Shown: piece by piece, positions 45,749-54,604 of the stretch
How positions within the stretch are numbered: the stretch's first letter is position 1
How the letters are laid out: every line of letters starts with the position of its first letter
Source: Vibrio sp. Y2-5
GTDB lineage: Bacteria; Pseudomonadota; Gammaproteobacteria; Enterobacterales; Vibrionaceae
NCBI RefSeq assembly: GCF_014596725.1
Contig: NZ_JACVEG010000003.1
Location: 124,001 to 188,000, forward strand
Length of the DNA: 64,000 nt
Direction of reading: 5' to 3'
The notes under the pieces: generated by a model
Told to the model about the DNA's origin: nothing
Seen by the model: only the letters and a program-made list of their open reading frames with translations
Databases searched by the model: none
Made by a program: the position numbers and the translations under genes

Positions 45749-47449
45749 TTAATTAATGAGGGTAAACGCCGAACAACTTTCGCTTTGAGGCTCAACACGA
45801 TTTCGTCCTCGATTTTTCGCTATATAAAGTTGCTTGTCTGCGAGTCTAAACAATTGATCCAAATTCTCATTTTTCATTCGACTAGAAACCCCAAAACTGG
45901 CGGTTAAAGAAATGATTTGACCGTCGATTGTCAGTGGCGTGGTTTCTATTACTAAACGTAAATTTTCAGCACACCTTTGCGCTTCTGACATTACAGTATT
46001 TGGCATCAAAATAACCATTTCTTCCCCGCCCCAACGGGCAACGACATCACTATTCCTACAGTGTTTTTGTAATAAGTTAGAAATATGGCAAAGTGCCCTG
46101 TCTCCGATATGGTGGCCATAATTATCATTGACAGATTTGAACAAATCCACGTCCAAGATAATGAAACTTAGTGGGGCGTTAAGCCTTGTTCCATCTTGTA
46201 AAATCTTACTACCGGCCTGAACAAATGAGTGCCGATTAAACAGTTGGGTTAGAGGATCAAACGAAGAAAGAAATTTGGCGGTGATACGTTCATTTTCGAT
46301 AACCTTTAGTCGATTAGCTAAAACAAACGCCAATATTAACGCTTCCAACAGCACACCATAAACGGCACCGTTATAGCCGTGATAAGTATAGGGAATCAAA
46401 CCCCAAACGGATAATGTGGTAAATAAAAGCCCCGTCATGCTGCAACACACTGCCAATAGAAAAAAGTGAGCATCGCGGATCTTGCCCAAATTAGCAAAGC
46501 CAATCACGATCATAACTAAGGTTGTTAACGAAAGATAAGCAAATGCGAACACCGCACTAAGTAAGTGTTGCTGAAGCAAAACAAACAGCGAAATTGCCAG
46601 AATGCCAAACGCAATGTAGACACGTAATGCTCGCTGTAACTTAGGCATACGAGTAGATAGGTGCAGAAAGTGAGAGGCAAAAACAATACCGCACACCCCA
46701 TGCAGTACCATGAAGAAAAGCGTACTGTAGTTTTGTATTACGGGGAAGTTGGGATACAACCATAAAAACGCGTAACCGCTATACCCCAAATTCATGACCA
46801 CAAAGCAGGTAATATAAAGACAATAGTAGAGGCTATCAGCCTGCTTCAAGGTGAAATAGAGAATAACGTTATAACCAACTAAGGCTAACAAAATACCGTA
46901 CAGAATGCCTGACATCACATGGTTAACCGTGTCTTTTTGCCTTGCTTCTTCATTGGTAATTAATTCTATCGGCAACGCCATTGGGTCAAATGACTGAGTT
47001 CGTATTAAAACCGTGCTTTCACCCGGTGGCAATTCAAGGTCAAAAACAACGCCGACATCCGGAACTAGATGATGGTTTGCTTTTTCACCATCTCCAGAAT
47101 GCCAATGCTGCTTGAGCGTCTCACTCACTAGATAGACATCAATGTTTTCTATCCAGGTTTGCCCAGCTGTTAATCTTCTATGAACAAAATTCTCATTCGG
47201 ATTGTTCAGTGACAGACGAATCCAACTGGGTCTGTCGCTGATCCCAAAATTAAGAAAACCATTTCCTACTGAAGTTACAGCGTTACTTTGAAAATACTGC
47301 TGAACCTGTTGTAAATTCAAAGGCTCATCTGAAGATTCTTGAAAATACTCAATACGAGTAACCATCTGGTTCGCTTCATCATCCGAGGCAAAAGCAAGAT
47401 ACGGATATAAAATGACGGCAAGTAAGATAGGAAAACAAAATCTCAGCAT
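45749..47449 (-). CDS. 7TMR-DISM diguanylate cyclase
   Basis: A 566-residue membrane cyclase. Signal peptide, periplasmic 7TMR-DISMED2 domain (about 30-165), seven membrane helices (about 180-385) and a GGDEF domain with GGEEM and the inhibitory RxxD (RNSD) five residues before it. The methionine in place of phenylalanine in GGEEF is a mild change and the catalytic acids are kept. The periplasmic domain of this group tends to bind carbohydrate-like or other small ligands. Monocistronic. Confidence 0.9.
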   Translation of the reverse strand: MLRFCFPILLAVILYPYLAFASDDEANQMVTRIEYFQESSDEPLNLQQVQQYFQSNAVTSVGNGFLNFGISDRPSWIRLSLNNPNENFVHRRLTAGQTWIENIDVYLVSETLKQHWHSGDGEKANHHLVPDVGVVFDLELPPGESTVLIRTQSFDPMALPIELITNEEARQKDTVNHVMSGILYGILLALVGYNVILYFTLKQADSLYYCLYITCFVVMNLGYSGYAFLWLYPNFPVIQNYSTLFFMVLHGVCGIVFASHFLHLSTRMPKLQRALRVYIAFGILAISLFVLLQQHLLSAVFAFAYLSLTTLVMIVIGFANLGKIRDAHFFLLAVCCSMTGLLFTTLSVWGLIPYTYHGYNGAVYGVLLEALILAFVLANRLKVIENERITAKFLSSFDPLTQLFNRHSFVQAGSKILQDGTRLNAPLSFIILDVDLFKSVNDNYGHHIGDRALCHISNLLQKHCRNSDVVARWGGEEMVILMPNTVMSEAQRCAENLRLVIETTPLTIDGQIISLTASFGVSSRMKNENLDQLFRLADKQLYIAKNRGRNRVEPQSESCSAFTLIN

Positions 47450-47935
47450 TCTGGAGTCCCTACAATGAGGGTTTGTAAAATACGTTGTTTCATTGACCCT
47501 CCCTGTTCAGACAATTATTGATCGTGTTCCACCGCTTGATCAGCTCCACGAAACAACTAAACGCCATTTATGATTAAAACCACATTTATTAATAAAACTA
47601 ATAGTATGACGTGAGTTTATTACCTTGCAATTAAAACCATCAATCATTCGTTAATTTTTGATGTTCGCAGGAGTATGAGTTCAAGAGAAGGAAGTAACTT
47701 TTGTATTAGTCGGGGCAAACTTGGTAAAGGTTTCGATTCGAAACAAAGAAGTGACGTGTAAACAAGTTCTCTCTGCAATTGGGAATACTGCTGTTCCGCA
47801 TAGTGAGGTCTTCTCACTGTCCTTACTATGACCACGACGCTCAACCAGTAGGGAGTTGAACAAAATGAACAACTCCCTGTAGATTAACAATCCAGTTCGC
47901 AGAGTAGCTGCTGTCCTACTGGGCGTCATGTTCTA
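47450..47935. other. Gene-free stretch with nested inverted repeats
   Basis: About 490 bases with no convincing gene. At 47800-47880 there are several inverted repeats: CATAGTGAGG with CCTTACTATG (one G-U pair), AGTGAG with CTCACT inside it, and AGGGAGTTG (47850-47858) with CAACTCCCT (47870-47878). This structure could belong to an untranslated RNA. The overlapping short reading frames have no recognisable protein features. Confidence 0.45.
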
Positions 47936-48550
47936 TCAAAAGTTATACGAACCACCAATAAAGAACATACTGCCTACATGAAAAATATCGTAGACCGATG
48001 AGTCCTTATACTCCGCGGCCGAAACTGCGTACGCGGCGCGCAATGTCAATTGGTCCATAGCTGCTGGTGTGTAATCTAGCCCCGTCGTTAACTGGAACAC
48101 GAAAGAGGTATCATCTGAATTAAGAGTATAAGTCGTTGAATCAATAGTGACATCAGCATTGAGCTCTAACCAACTAACCCCAATTGAAGGCGTTGCAAAT
48201 GGGCGTAATCCGTTATCAAAGGTGTAACCCAAATTTGCTCCCAGAGTTAACGTAGACTTACTAGCGTATGCATTACGTCCCCCAGTGTAAGTCTTTGATG
48301 ATTCTCCATAGTCCGTGTATTGCATTTCCACGCCAACAATACGGTTGAACATCCACCCACCGTAGGTGACATAACCAAATTGGGAGTCATCTTCAACGAT
48401 GTAATCATCATTGTCATTTTCATAGGCTGTTACCGCAGCGATACCTACCCCAACACCCACATATGATTTTTCTGCTGCATAGCTAGCAGCAGATAAGAAC
48501 GATGCTGCAAACAGCGTCGAGACACCATAAACCCATGTTGTTCTCTTCAT
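47936..48550 (-). CDS. Outer membrane beta-barrel protein
   Basis: A 204-residue protein with a signal peptide (about 1-25, SYA-AE) and alternating hydrophobic strands typical of an eight-stranded barrel of the OmpA/OmpW-like type. The C-terminus ends in aromatic phenylalanine (GGSYNF), the usual sorting signal for the Bam machine. It starts KSYVGVGVGIAAVTAYEND. Function unknown; perhaps adhesion or a small porin. Expressed alone. Confidence 0.85.
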   Translation of the reverse strand: MKRTTWVYGVSTLFAASFLSAASYAAEKSYVGVGVGIAAVTAYENDNDDYIVEDDSQFGYVTYGGWMFNRIVGVEMQYTDYGESSKTYTGGRNAYASKSTLTLGANLGYTFDNGLRPFATPSIGVSWLELNADVTIDSTTYTLNSDDTSFVFQLTTGLDYTPAAMDQLTLRAAYAVSAAEYKDSSVYDIFHVGSMFFIGGSYNF

Positions 48551-48939
48551 TCTTCTTCCTCACAAAATACAAGATAATTTCCATTTAGACACATATAGAA
48601 TCCATCCAAGCGATCCTGTACTAAAGCACTTTGCAGAAAGCTTCAGCGGCTCGGTCTAAACAGTGACAAAAGTTTCATATTAAATGTATGCATGAAATGT
48701 ATAGAACTCCAATGAGGTTCACTCAGCTTGAGTTTTATTGGCTGCTTGTCTTATTTTTAAGCATTCATGACAACTGGCGCTTAAGGCGTAAGGCATTTCG
48801 CGTAGATATTACGTTTACTAAGGTAAGCCTCGGCAAAGCAGAATAATTTAGGTGTGAGTATGCTTTGTAGTACAGATTCCACAAGTAAAAATGTGAAACT
48901 CAGGAAGGGAAACTTGGATTAAACTAGGTAACGTCCAGA

Positions 48940-48974
48940 AACAACAAAGCCCGCTAGAAGCGGGCTTTGTTGTT
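48940..48974 (-). terminator. Terminator of the original tRNA-Val transcript
   Basis: A perfect 16-bp stem (left arm 48940-48955, right arm 48959-48974) with a three-base loop, directly downstream of the tRNA 3' end in the leftward direction. It has the usual look of a terminator after tRNA genes. Confidence 0.85.
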
Positions 48975-48993
48975 TGTTCACGAAGAACGAATT

Positions 48994-49038
48994 TGGTGGG
49001 TCTAGGCAGACTCGAACTGCCGACCCCTACCATGTCAA
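48994..49038 (-). other. tRNA-Val(GAC) 3' remnant, prophage attachment site
   Basis: These 45 bases, read leftward, match tRNA-Val(GAC) from the anticodon loop TTGACAT through the T-arm (stem GGCAG/CTGCC with loop TTCGAGT) to CCA. The 5' half (acceptor GGGTCTA, D-arm) is absent; the sequence upstream does not pair with the anticodon stem. It is therefore not a working tRNA but one junction (att) left by integration, with the core covering tRNA positions 32-76. The complete tRNA should be rebuilt at the far end of the prophage, beyond the window. The integrase gene next to it supports this. Confidence 0.85.
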
Positions 49039-49171
49039 GCCTGACAGCGAAGTTGTGTAACTCACTGATTATACAAGTTAAACAGGTACTATACAGCTTA
49101 GTCCCTGCTCAACATTCCACTTTTTGAGTCCTTTTAAATCAATAAGTTACAATCTAGTTTTGGAACCACGT

Positions 49172-50332
49172 TTAGCATAAATTGAGCTCTGCGGCGGGTA
49201 CGGTTACCCACTGAACATGACCTTCTTTGTAAACCTGAGTACTGCGAGAATCAGAGTGTGCAGCCCTGGCTTGAGGGTCACATCCAGCTTTGTCGTAAAG
49301 GTGAATACTTAACGCCCTGATCTCGTGAAAAGTTGGGCGCTGGTTAGACGCTAATTCCCTTCTCACTCCAACCTTATCTCTATACTCAGAAAACTTACCG
49401 CTTAAGTACTTCTTGTTTACCTGAGTAATATGAGAGCAGTGCCGGCTTAAACCATTACTGCGATTCTTCGAACGACGGTGCACAATGTACGGAGAATCAA
49501 CATTGTCCTTGCTGTTCTCTATAACTTTTAAAAGTGACATCGTCACAGGAATTCTTACTCTACTGGCTTCCTTCTTCTTCACCTTCTGGCGGTGAATTTT
49601 CAAATAGCCAAAGATTTCCAAACCATTCTCAACAACCGGCTTATCCAGCTTTTCAAAATCCGAGTACTTCACGCTACACACTTCATGAACAGAATGAGTT
49701 GTCTCGAGAGACAAAGACATTGCCGTTCTCAGCCACAACGGTGCCACTTGCCAAATTTGCTTAAACTCTTCAACCTTCAATCGCTCTCGAGTTTTATCAC
49801 CAAGCGGCTTACGTTTCTTCCTTCTTGCTGGGTTATCAATCATAACGCTTTCATCAAGCGCATAATCGAACACCTTGGCCATGAAAGAGATCCAACGGTT
49901 ATAAACTTCGTTTGATTTTCCAAACGCTCGGTCTTCAAGTACATGGTTCACATCTTCCAGAGTTAACAGCTTGCCATACTTATGTCCGATTAAACGGTCT
50001 AGATGACCAAGGCGAGTAACAAACAGGTTGTATGTTTCTGTCGATGGGCGCTCATCTTCTTTGTACCGTTCCGGTAACCGGCTAAAGAATTTAGAAAGAC
50101 GAGTATCGTTTTTGGAAGCCTTACGAGAAGAGTGTTCTAGCAACTCATGGCGTAGAATCACATCAACTCGATAAGTCGCGTTGTACCGACGAGCGAGTGA
50201 AATTGCTCTGGCTCGGTCTTTACCTAATGACTTCCAGGTATCGTCAACACGACGAAAAACATACCCTTTGTCACCTTTAAAATAGAGGCCCTCGGGCAGG
50301 CCTCTGTTTTCCTTATTACGTGGTCTTGGCAC
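49172..50332 (-). CDS. int: Phage tyrosine integrase
   Basis: Catalyses insertion and excision at the tRNA-Val site. About 386 residues. The C-terminal domain has HEIRAL (H-x-x-R), AAHSDSRSTQVY with the catalytic tyrosine, and a core lysine region. The position where the first catalytic arginine is expected reads TTHSVHEV and lacks it, which may be a lineage feature or may mean that the arginine lies elsewhere. I prefer GTG 50332, five bases after AGAGG; GTG 50338 would overlap that site. It is the last early gene, next to the attachment site. Confidence 0.85.
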   Translation of the reverse strand: MPRPRNKENRGLPEGLYFKGDKGYVFRRVDDTWKSLGKDRARAISLARRYNATYRVDVILRHELLEHSSRKASKNDTRLSKFFSRLPERYKEDERPSTETYNLFVTRLGHLDRLIGHKYGKLLTLEDVNHVLEDRAFGKSNEVYNRWISFMAKVFDYALDESVMIDNPARRKKRKPLGDKTRERLKVEEFKQIWQVAPLWLRTAMSLSLETTHSVHEVCSVKYSDFEKLDKPVVENGLEIFGYLKIHRQKVKKKEASRVRIPVTMSLLKVIENSKDNVDSPYIVHRRSKNRSNGLSRHCSHITQVNKKYLSGKFSEYRDKVGVRRELASNQRPTFHEIRALSIHLYDKAGCDPQARAAHSDSRSTQVYKEGHVQWVTVPAAELNLC

Positions 50333-50352
50333 GATCACCTCTACACTTAAAA

Positions 50353-50547
50353 TTAGTGAGACATCAAATCATCCAGTGTTGAATCACCAGAAGAATCCAA
50401 TTCTCTGTCTGCATCTACATAATAAGTGCGCCCGATTCGTTTCCCGGGCAACGTGCCCAAATCAATTTCCCTACGAATCGTTCTTAAATCTGGAGCCTGT
50501 CCTTCTGGGAATCGGGTTTTACACCACTCTTTCAGTTTCATTAACAT
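50353..50547 (-). CDS. Excisionase-like DNA-binding protein
   Basis: A 64-residue protein: LKEWCKTRFPEGQAPDLRTI followed by KRIGRTYYVDADRE. This is the winged-helix arrangement of small phage excisionases (Xis), with the terminal 'tyrosine-tyrosine-valine' strand. It lies 15-20 bases before the integrase start, in the same transcript, as expected for a recombination directionality factor. ATG 50547 follows GTAGG. Confidence 0.8.
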   Translation of the reverse strand: MLMKLKEWCKTRFPEGQAPDLRTIRREIDLGTLPGKRIGRTYYVDADRELDSSGDSTLDDLMSH

Positions 50548-50679
50548 AATTGCCTACCCACAGAGAGTTAAAATAACCTGTGAACCTATGGGCTGAAAAT
50601 TCAACCTTCATAAAATTCAGTTGGTTACGGATAAATTGTTCAGTTTGTGTTCCACAAGTTGCCGCAAGGGGAACATAAA

Positions 50680-50712
50680 AACCTATGGGAATCCCATGTG
50701 CTCCCATAGGTT
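50680..50712. terminator. Hairpin between rha and xis
   Basis: AACCTATGGGA (50680-50690) and TCCCATAGGTT (50702-50712) form a perfect 11-bp stem. It may be a terminator or regulatory hairpin in the early transcript; no T-run follows leftward. Confidence 0.5.
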
Positions 50713-50713
50713 A

Positions 50714-50731
50714 TTGGAGCCGTAAGCATAG
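50714..50731. repeat. Prophage repeat TTGGAGCCGTRAGCATAG, copy 1
   Basis: An 18-base sequence that recurs with one difference at 56702-56719. Its AGCATAG end also pairs with CTATGCT at 50742-50748 or nearby. It lies between rha and xis. Function unknown. Confidence 0.65.
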
Positions 50732-50742
50732 TTTTGCCGTCT

Positions 50743-51288
50743 CTATGCTCGGTTAATCACCTCCTCTGCGGTTTTGGTATTCACCACTGTTTGGCATTCA
50801 GGGCAACGGTATCGCTTCGATGGTTGAGGGTTTAACTCATATTTAAGCTGCAAAATTTCAGCGGCGTAACGGTTGCCACGCCCTGCTTCAACCACCATCT
50901 TTTCAAGAAATTTGTCATGTGGAGGAATCGATGCCGAATTCCAGAACGGAAGCCCTTGGTTGGCCAACTGCTCCTGCATACGGTTAAATTCATTGATATA
51001 GGCTTCTTTAAATTCCGCAGCCAGCTTTCCGGTAAAACCCATAACAAGGAAAGTGAAACCATCTTTGGTCATGCGGAACATGTCTCGTGCTTCTCCTTTT
51101 TTAATTTCGTACTTTGTGCCCTCAAAATTGAGGGCACAAAACTCTTTGGAACAATCTAGAGTTCTTATTGCTCTTAAAATGTTGTCATGACGTTTGCCAA
51201 AATACTCAGCGACTACAAGTGATGTCGTCATCACCTTGCCATCAATAACTTCAAGCTCTGGTGCTTTTACTGCCACTTCGTTTTCCAT
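50743..51288 (-). CDS. Rha-family phage regulatory protein
   Basis: A 181-residue protein of the Rha family (phage proteins named after P22/phi80 regulators). The family domain spans about 15-105: VMTTSLVVAEYFGKRHDNIL, RDMFRMTKDGFTFLVMGFTG. The C-terminal tail has a zinc-binding-like YRCPECQTV with one CxxC pair. I start at ATG 51288; the longer frame from 51321 is possible. Rha proteins affect the lytic-lysogenic choice in hosts lacking IHF. It overlaps the small gene before it only if the longer start is used. Confidence 0.85.
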   Translation of the reverse strand: MENEVAVKAPELEVIDGKVMTTSLVVAEYFGKRHDNILRAIRTLDCSKEFCALNFEGTKYEIKKGEARDMFRMTKDGFTFLVMGFTGKLAAEFKEAYINEFNRMQEQLANQGLPFWNSASIPPHDKFLEKMVVEAGRGNRYAAEILQLKYELNPQPSKRYRCPECQTVVNTKTAEEVINRA

Positions 51289-51314
51289 ATTTAGTACCTT
51301 CTTCGGTTTGTTGA

Positions 51315-51560
51315 TTAACAATGGTGATTCAATACGCTCACAGTCACATCCAAGTGCAGTGACGTAATACCTAACTTGGCAGCCAAGCGTTTTCGATTAG
51401 AAGTATCGAGATTGATTGCGCTGGCCAACGTCTCATACTTGTTTTCATGGCTGCTCATATCGTGTTTTTTGTCTTCGATATATGATGTCTCCATGCCTGC
51501 TTCTTCGAACACTTCCGCAATCAGCTTTGCTATGTGGTTAAGTGGTTTACTCTTTGCCAT
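51315..51560 (-). CDS. Small phage protein of unknown function
   Basis: An 81-residue protein starting MAKSKPLNHIAKLIAEVFEE at ATG 51560, with a perfect AGGAGG seven bases upstream. It is followed by about 60 mainly hydrophilic residues. The strong ribosome site, tight spacing after the primase gene and location support a real gene. No domain recognised. Confidence 0.65.
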   Translation of the reverse strand: MAKSKPLNHIAKLIAEVFEEAGMETSYIEDKKHDMSSHENKYETLASAINLDTSNRKRLAAKLGITSLHLDVTVSVLNHHC

Positions 51561-51570
51561 TGAAGGCCTC

Positions 51571-54327
51571 CTATTGGTTATTGTCTTTTTCACGAACATC
51601 GTCAGGAATGGTTGGGAACAGTCCGAATTCACGTAGGTTCTCAACCCCCAGAGCTACAAAGTTAGCAACTCGCTTCCCGTTAATTGATTTCTCATAGCCG
51701 TCTTTAATTACTACCTTTGCTTCCTTAAGTTGCTTTTTCAGAATGCGGTCGCTTTTAACAGGCAAACTATCGAACTTGTTTTTTAACGCAGGGCTTTGGC
51801 TGATGTGCTGCATAATGTGGCTGGTTCGAACAAGCAAACACAACTCTCCCTCTACCCAGTCAAACGCGTAAGGATGGCGGAAGTGCCCAGCATCCATCTC
51901 GCCCAAAATAAGTTCCATAATCCAAACCCAAGGTTCACGTTCAGCTTCGGTTTCACGAATGTGGAAGTTCATTTCTTTTGCCAGGTCGCGCACAAAATGT
52001 CCGTAGTTCCCTGCCACTCCGCAGAACTCACAAAGCAAGCGCCAAGCAAGCATTAAACAGGCGTAGTTATCTCGCATACGCTGTGCGCCGTTATCATCAG
52101 GCTTAGCCATACAATGTTTGGATAGATACTCAACACACTCCCGATAGATTTGCTTCATCTGAGGACGAGAATAAGTAGTGAGATACAGAATCCAGTTCTT
52201 AATTGGAAAACGAGGCATATCATCAGGAATCATCTCGCCTTTTCTTCCGGTCAAGTCTGAACGAACCAACTTACCAATCAGCGATTGCACGGGAACGTCT
52301 TCACCAGCTAATAGCACTGGAGCAATACAAAGGAATTCGGTTAAATCTGTACCACGCTTACTAATGGTGTATTGATAGCTTTCCTGAAGAAGCACCACCG
52401 CTGCATCGATGACTTGCTGTTTCTGAGCACTAATTTCTTCCCAACCGACAGGGTGAGAAGTGTGAGAAATTGACGTTACCAGACGCCAGTCAGATTTCAT
52501 GTTCTGACCAGAAAACATAGTGAAGCCAATGGTACGTTCGAGCGATTTAATCAACGTAGATTTGCCCGAACCCTTGCCTGATTGCAGCATGTAGTGTGGC
52601 CAGAAACCTAAGAACGTTTTAATGTGTGCGCCTAAACTCCACACCAAAAGCATCAGTGCAGCATTGTCTGAAAAAGTTGCATGGTATGCCTCAATCACTC
52701 GTCTTCCGTGGTCTGGTGTGCCAGCTGGAAACTGAAGATTATGGTACGGGCACATCTGCTGAGGCTCAGGAAAATAACAATCAGGCCCTTCGTTTAAAAT
52801 GGCTTTACCATCCTGCCAAGCCAACCCGACAAAGTTCACGGCATTACGCGCACCAATATGCGTGCTGCGCTCGAGTATCGAGATCATGCGGCTGAACTTA
52901 CCAGGGTTAAAAATGCCACCGCCAACTCTGCGCCAAACATCGATGTTATAAAGCTGCTCGCGCTTCATTACAAAGCGAGTCAATTCTCTTGGTGAATCTG
53001 GTGTTTGAATACTGGCGGAATAAATCGTTTTAGGTTGTAAATCAGGCTCTCCCGTCATCGCCGAGTTCACGGAAGAAATGGTTACCTTAGATAAACCAGC
53101 GATACGGAAGCTGCACACATCCTGAGGTATTTTCTGTTCACCTTCCTCGTTAGTCACAATTTTCAAAACACTGGTAAAATCAGGCTTAACGCGATACATC
53201 CAATAAAGCGTTTGGTCATGATGAGGTAGCGGTAAACGTTTGAACTTGGTGTTCTCAAATTCCCCTTCCTGCCCCGTAACCAGCCAAGGTTCAAAGTATT
53301 CCAAAGCATATTTAGTAAATAGCGTATCGTGCTTACGCAAATAATCGTTCAGGTCGTTAATGCCTTCCCACTTCGCACCAGCCTGATCAACTAAAAAACA
53401 GGGAATATTTAACGCAGTACATTTCTCATGAACAATCCACGCAGCTTCCGGCCCTGGTCTGTGGCCTTTACGTGGGCCATCTTCTATCGGCATATCATTG
53501 TCAAAGCAGCACACAACACGCTTACCAGTTAGAAAGCGCCAGTCAATTTCATTTACCGCTAAACCGCGAGTAGCAATAGCCGTAACCATTGCTTTACCTT
53601 TCCCTTTTGGGTCATAAGCGGCAATGGCAGAAATAGCATTAATAGCCGATTCCACAACCACAACCGTATGAGCGCGTTTCAGAGCCATTTTGTCGGGGAT
53701 GTAAGGGAAGCCACGTTTCTCGCCCATTGCTTTGGTTTTGTTGTCACCATTCATTGATGGATCGAAGAAGCGAAAATCAATACCCATCACTTCGTTAGTG
53801 AACATACAACGGCTAGGAAACGTAATAGCTGGGCCACCGTAACCCAAATCCCCTGGGCTTTTACTTGGGCTTGTCCAATCGCTGTAACCAAAAGCACCAC
53901 GCTTTTGCAGCATATCGACCACTTCTGCAGGAATGCCTCGTTGATCGATTAAATACCCACGGGCATCACCTGCCACTGCCAACTGTTTATCAGCAACCCA
54001 TGCCAACTGGCTTTGTGGTTTATTCGGTTGAGCAACGTCATCAGTAGGAATACCGTACTCTTCATGCAACCACTTCATCGCCTCACTGGCGTCATCGGCT
54101 TGACCACAATAAATAACCAAATCAATGCACGAACCTTTTTCACCCGATGCATGGTCTTTCCACATCATGTAGCCCGCTTCGGCTGCATTAAAAATACTCA
54201 CGCTCGGGTGCTTATCATCACGATTAGGCGCGCGGTAATTTCCATTCGAGTCAGGCCTTTCCATATGAAGGCGATGCGCTAAATCGTGCAAATCAATCTG
54301 TTGTTTAAGCCGTTCTGCAGACGCCAT
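51571..54327 (-). CDS. Phage primase-helicase (TOPRIM and P-loop)
   Basis: The replication protein of the phage, 918 residues. The N-terminal part resembles a CHC2-type primase zinc-finger domain (DLAHRLHMERPDSNGNYRAP, then CIDLVIYC), followed by a TOPRIM-like nuclease/primase core (RVVCCFDNDMPIEDGP), and a C-terminal helicase-type ATPase with Walker A GKGSGKST and an arginine-finger region. ATG 54327 has GGAGG eight bases upstream; the codon at 54342 is TTG. It lies between small early genes in one transcript. The gene corresponds in role to the replication gene A region of P2, but the protein type is different. Confidence 0.85.
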   Translation of the reverse strand: MASAERLKQQIDLHDLAHRLHMERPDSNGNYRAPNRDDKHPSVSIFNAAEAGYMMWKDHASGEKGSCIDLVIYCGQADDASEAMKWLHEEYGIPTDDVAQPNKPQSQLAWVADKQLAVAGDARGYLIDQRGIPAEVVDMLQKRGAFGYSDWTSPSKSPGDLGYGGPAITFPSRCMFTNEVMGIDFRFFDPSMNGDNKTKAMGEKRGFPYIPDKMALKRAHTVVVVESAINAISAIAAYDPKGKGKAMVTAIATRGLAVNEIDWRFLTGKRVVCCFDNDMPIEDGPRKGHRPGPEAAWIVHEKCTALNIPCFLVDQAGAKWEGINDLNDYLRKHDTLFTKYALEYFEPWLVTGQEGEFENTKFKRLPLPHHDQTLYWMYRVKPDFTSVLKIVTNEEGEQKIPQDVCSFRIAGLSKVTISSVNSAMTGEPDLQPKTIYSASIQTPDSPRELTRFVMKREQLYNIDVWRRVGGGIFNPGKFSRMISILERSTHIGARNAVNFVGLAWQDGKAILNEGPDCYFPEPQQMCPYHNLQFPAGTPDHGRRVIEAYHATFSDNAALMLLVWSLGAHIKTFLGFWPHYMLQSGKGSGKSTLIKSLERTIGFTMFSGQNMKSDWRLVTSISHTSHPVGWEEISAQKQQVIDAAVVLLQESYQYTISKRGTDLTEFLCIAPVLLAGEDVPVQSLIGKLVRSDLTGRKGEMIPDDMPRFPIKNWILYLTTYSRPQMKQIYRECVEYLSKHCMAKPDDNGAQRMRDNYACLMLAWRLLCEFCGVAGNYGHFVRDLAKEMNFHIRETEAEREPWVWIMELILGEMDAGHFRHPYAFDWVEGELCLLVRTSHIMQHISQSPALKNKFDSLPVKSDRILKKQLKEAKVVIKDGYEKSINGKRVANFVALGVENLREFGLFPTIPDDVREKDNNQ

Positions 54328-54604
54328 GAAGCGTGCCTCCAATGTCTTTTAAATCTACCCCTATTGCTACGGGGCCAAAATGGGTTTCTAAATCTCGTTT
54401 AAACTGCTGAAACTCATCACTCTTCAACAGTTCAGCAATGGGCGTATAGTTGCTTTGAATATGTGCCCACACCTGCTGTTTCTTGCCCGCTTCTAACTCG
54501 CTGAGTAATACCGATGGAAAATGTAAGTGAGAACGAGTAAGTACGGGCGGGCAATGCCATAGAGGGCAAACCCACCCTTTATAGGGCTTACAAATCACAC
54601 GCAT
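54305..54604 (-). CDS. Small phage protein, cysteine-rich N-terminus
   Basis: About 99 residues from ATG 54604, overlapping the stop of the gene before it and the start of the primase gene, as is common in phage early operons. Three cysteines in the first 20 residues (CKPYKGWVCPLWHC) might bind zinc. The rest is helical and hydrophilic. Longer starts to 54646 exist. No family recognised. Confidence 0.6.
   Translation of the reverse strand: MRVICKPYKGWVCPLWHCPPVLTRSHLHFPSVLLSELEAGKKQQVWAHIQSNYTPIAELLKSDEFQQFKRDLETHFGPVAIGVDLKDIGGTLHGVCRTA

Larger units (their letters stand above)
48551..49171. other. Host-prophage junction region
   Basis: No gene is seen between the barrel protein and the integrase. 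The left part is the promoter of the barrel gene, then host sequence, the tRNA terminator at 48940-48974, the tRNA-Val remnant at 48994-49038 and about 130 bases of phage sequence before the end of the integrase gene. Confidence 0.6.

Noticed and set aside
39923..47640. A c-di-GMP (GEMM) riboswitch among the signalling genes
   Set aside because: I looked in the leaders for the conserved GEMM sequence blocks and saw none.
47644..47929. Two overlapping minus-strand frames of 66 and 82 codons
   Set aside because: No ribosome site or domain, overlapping each other in different frames, in a region better explained by inverted repeats.
48994..49080. A complete tRNA gene
   Set aside because: Only the 3' half fits a tRNA; the bases where the 5' acceptor and D-arm should be do not pair with it.
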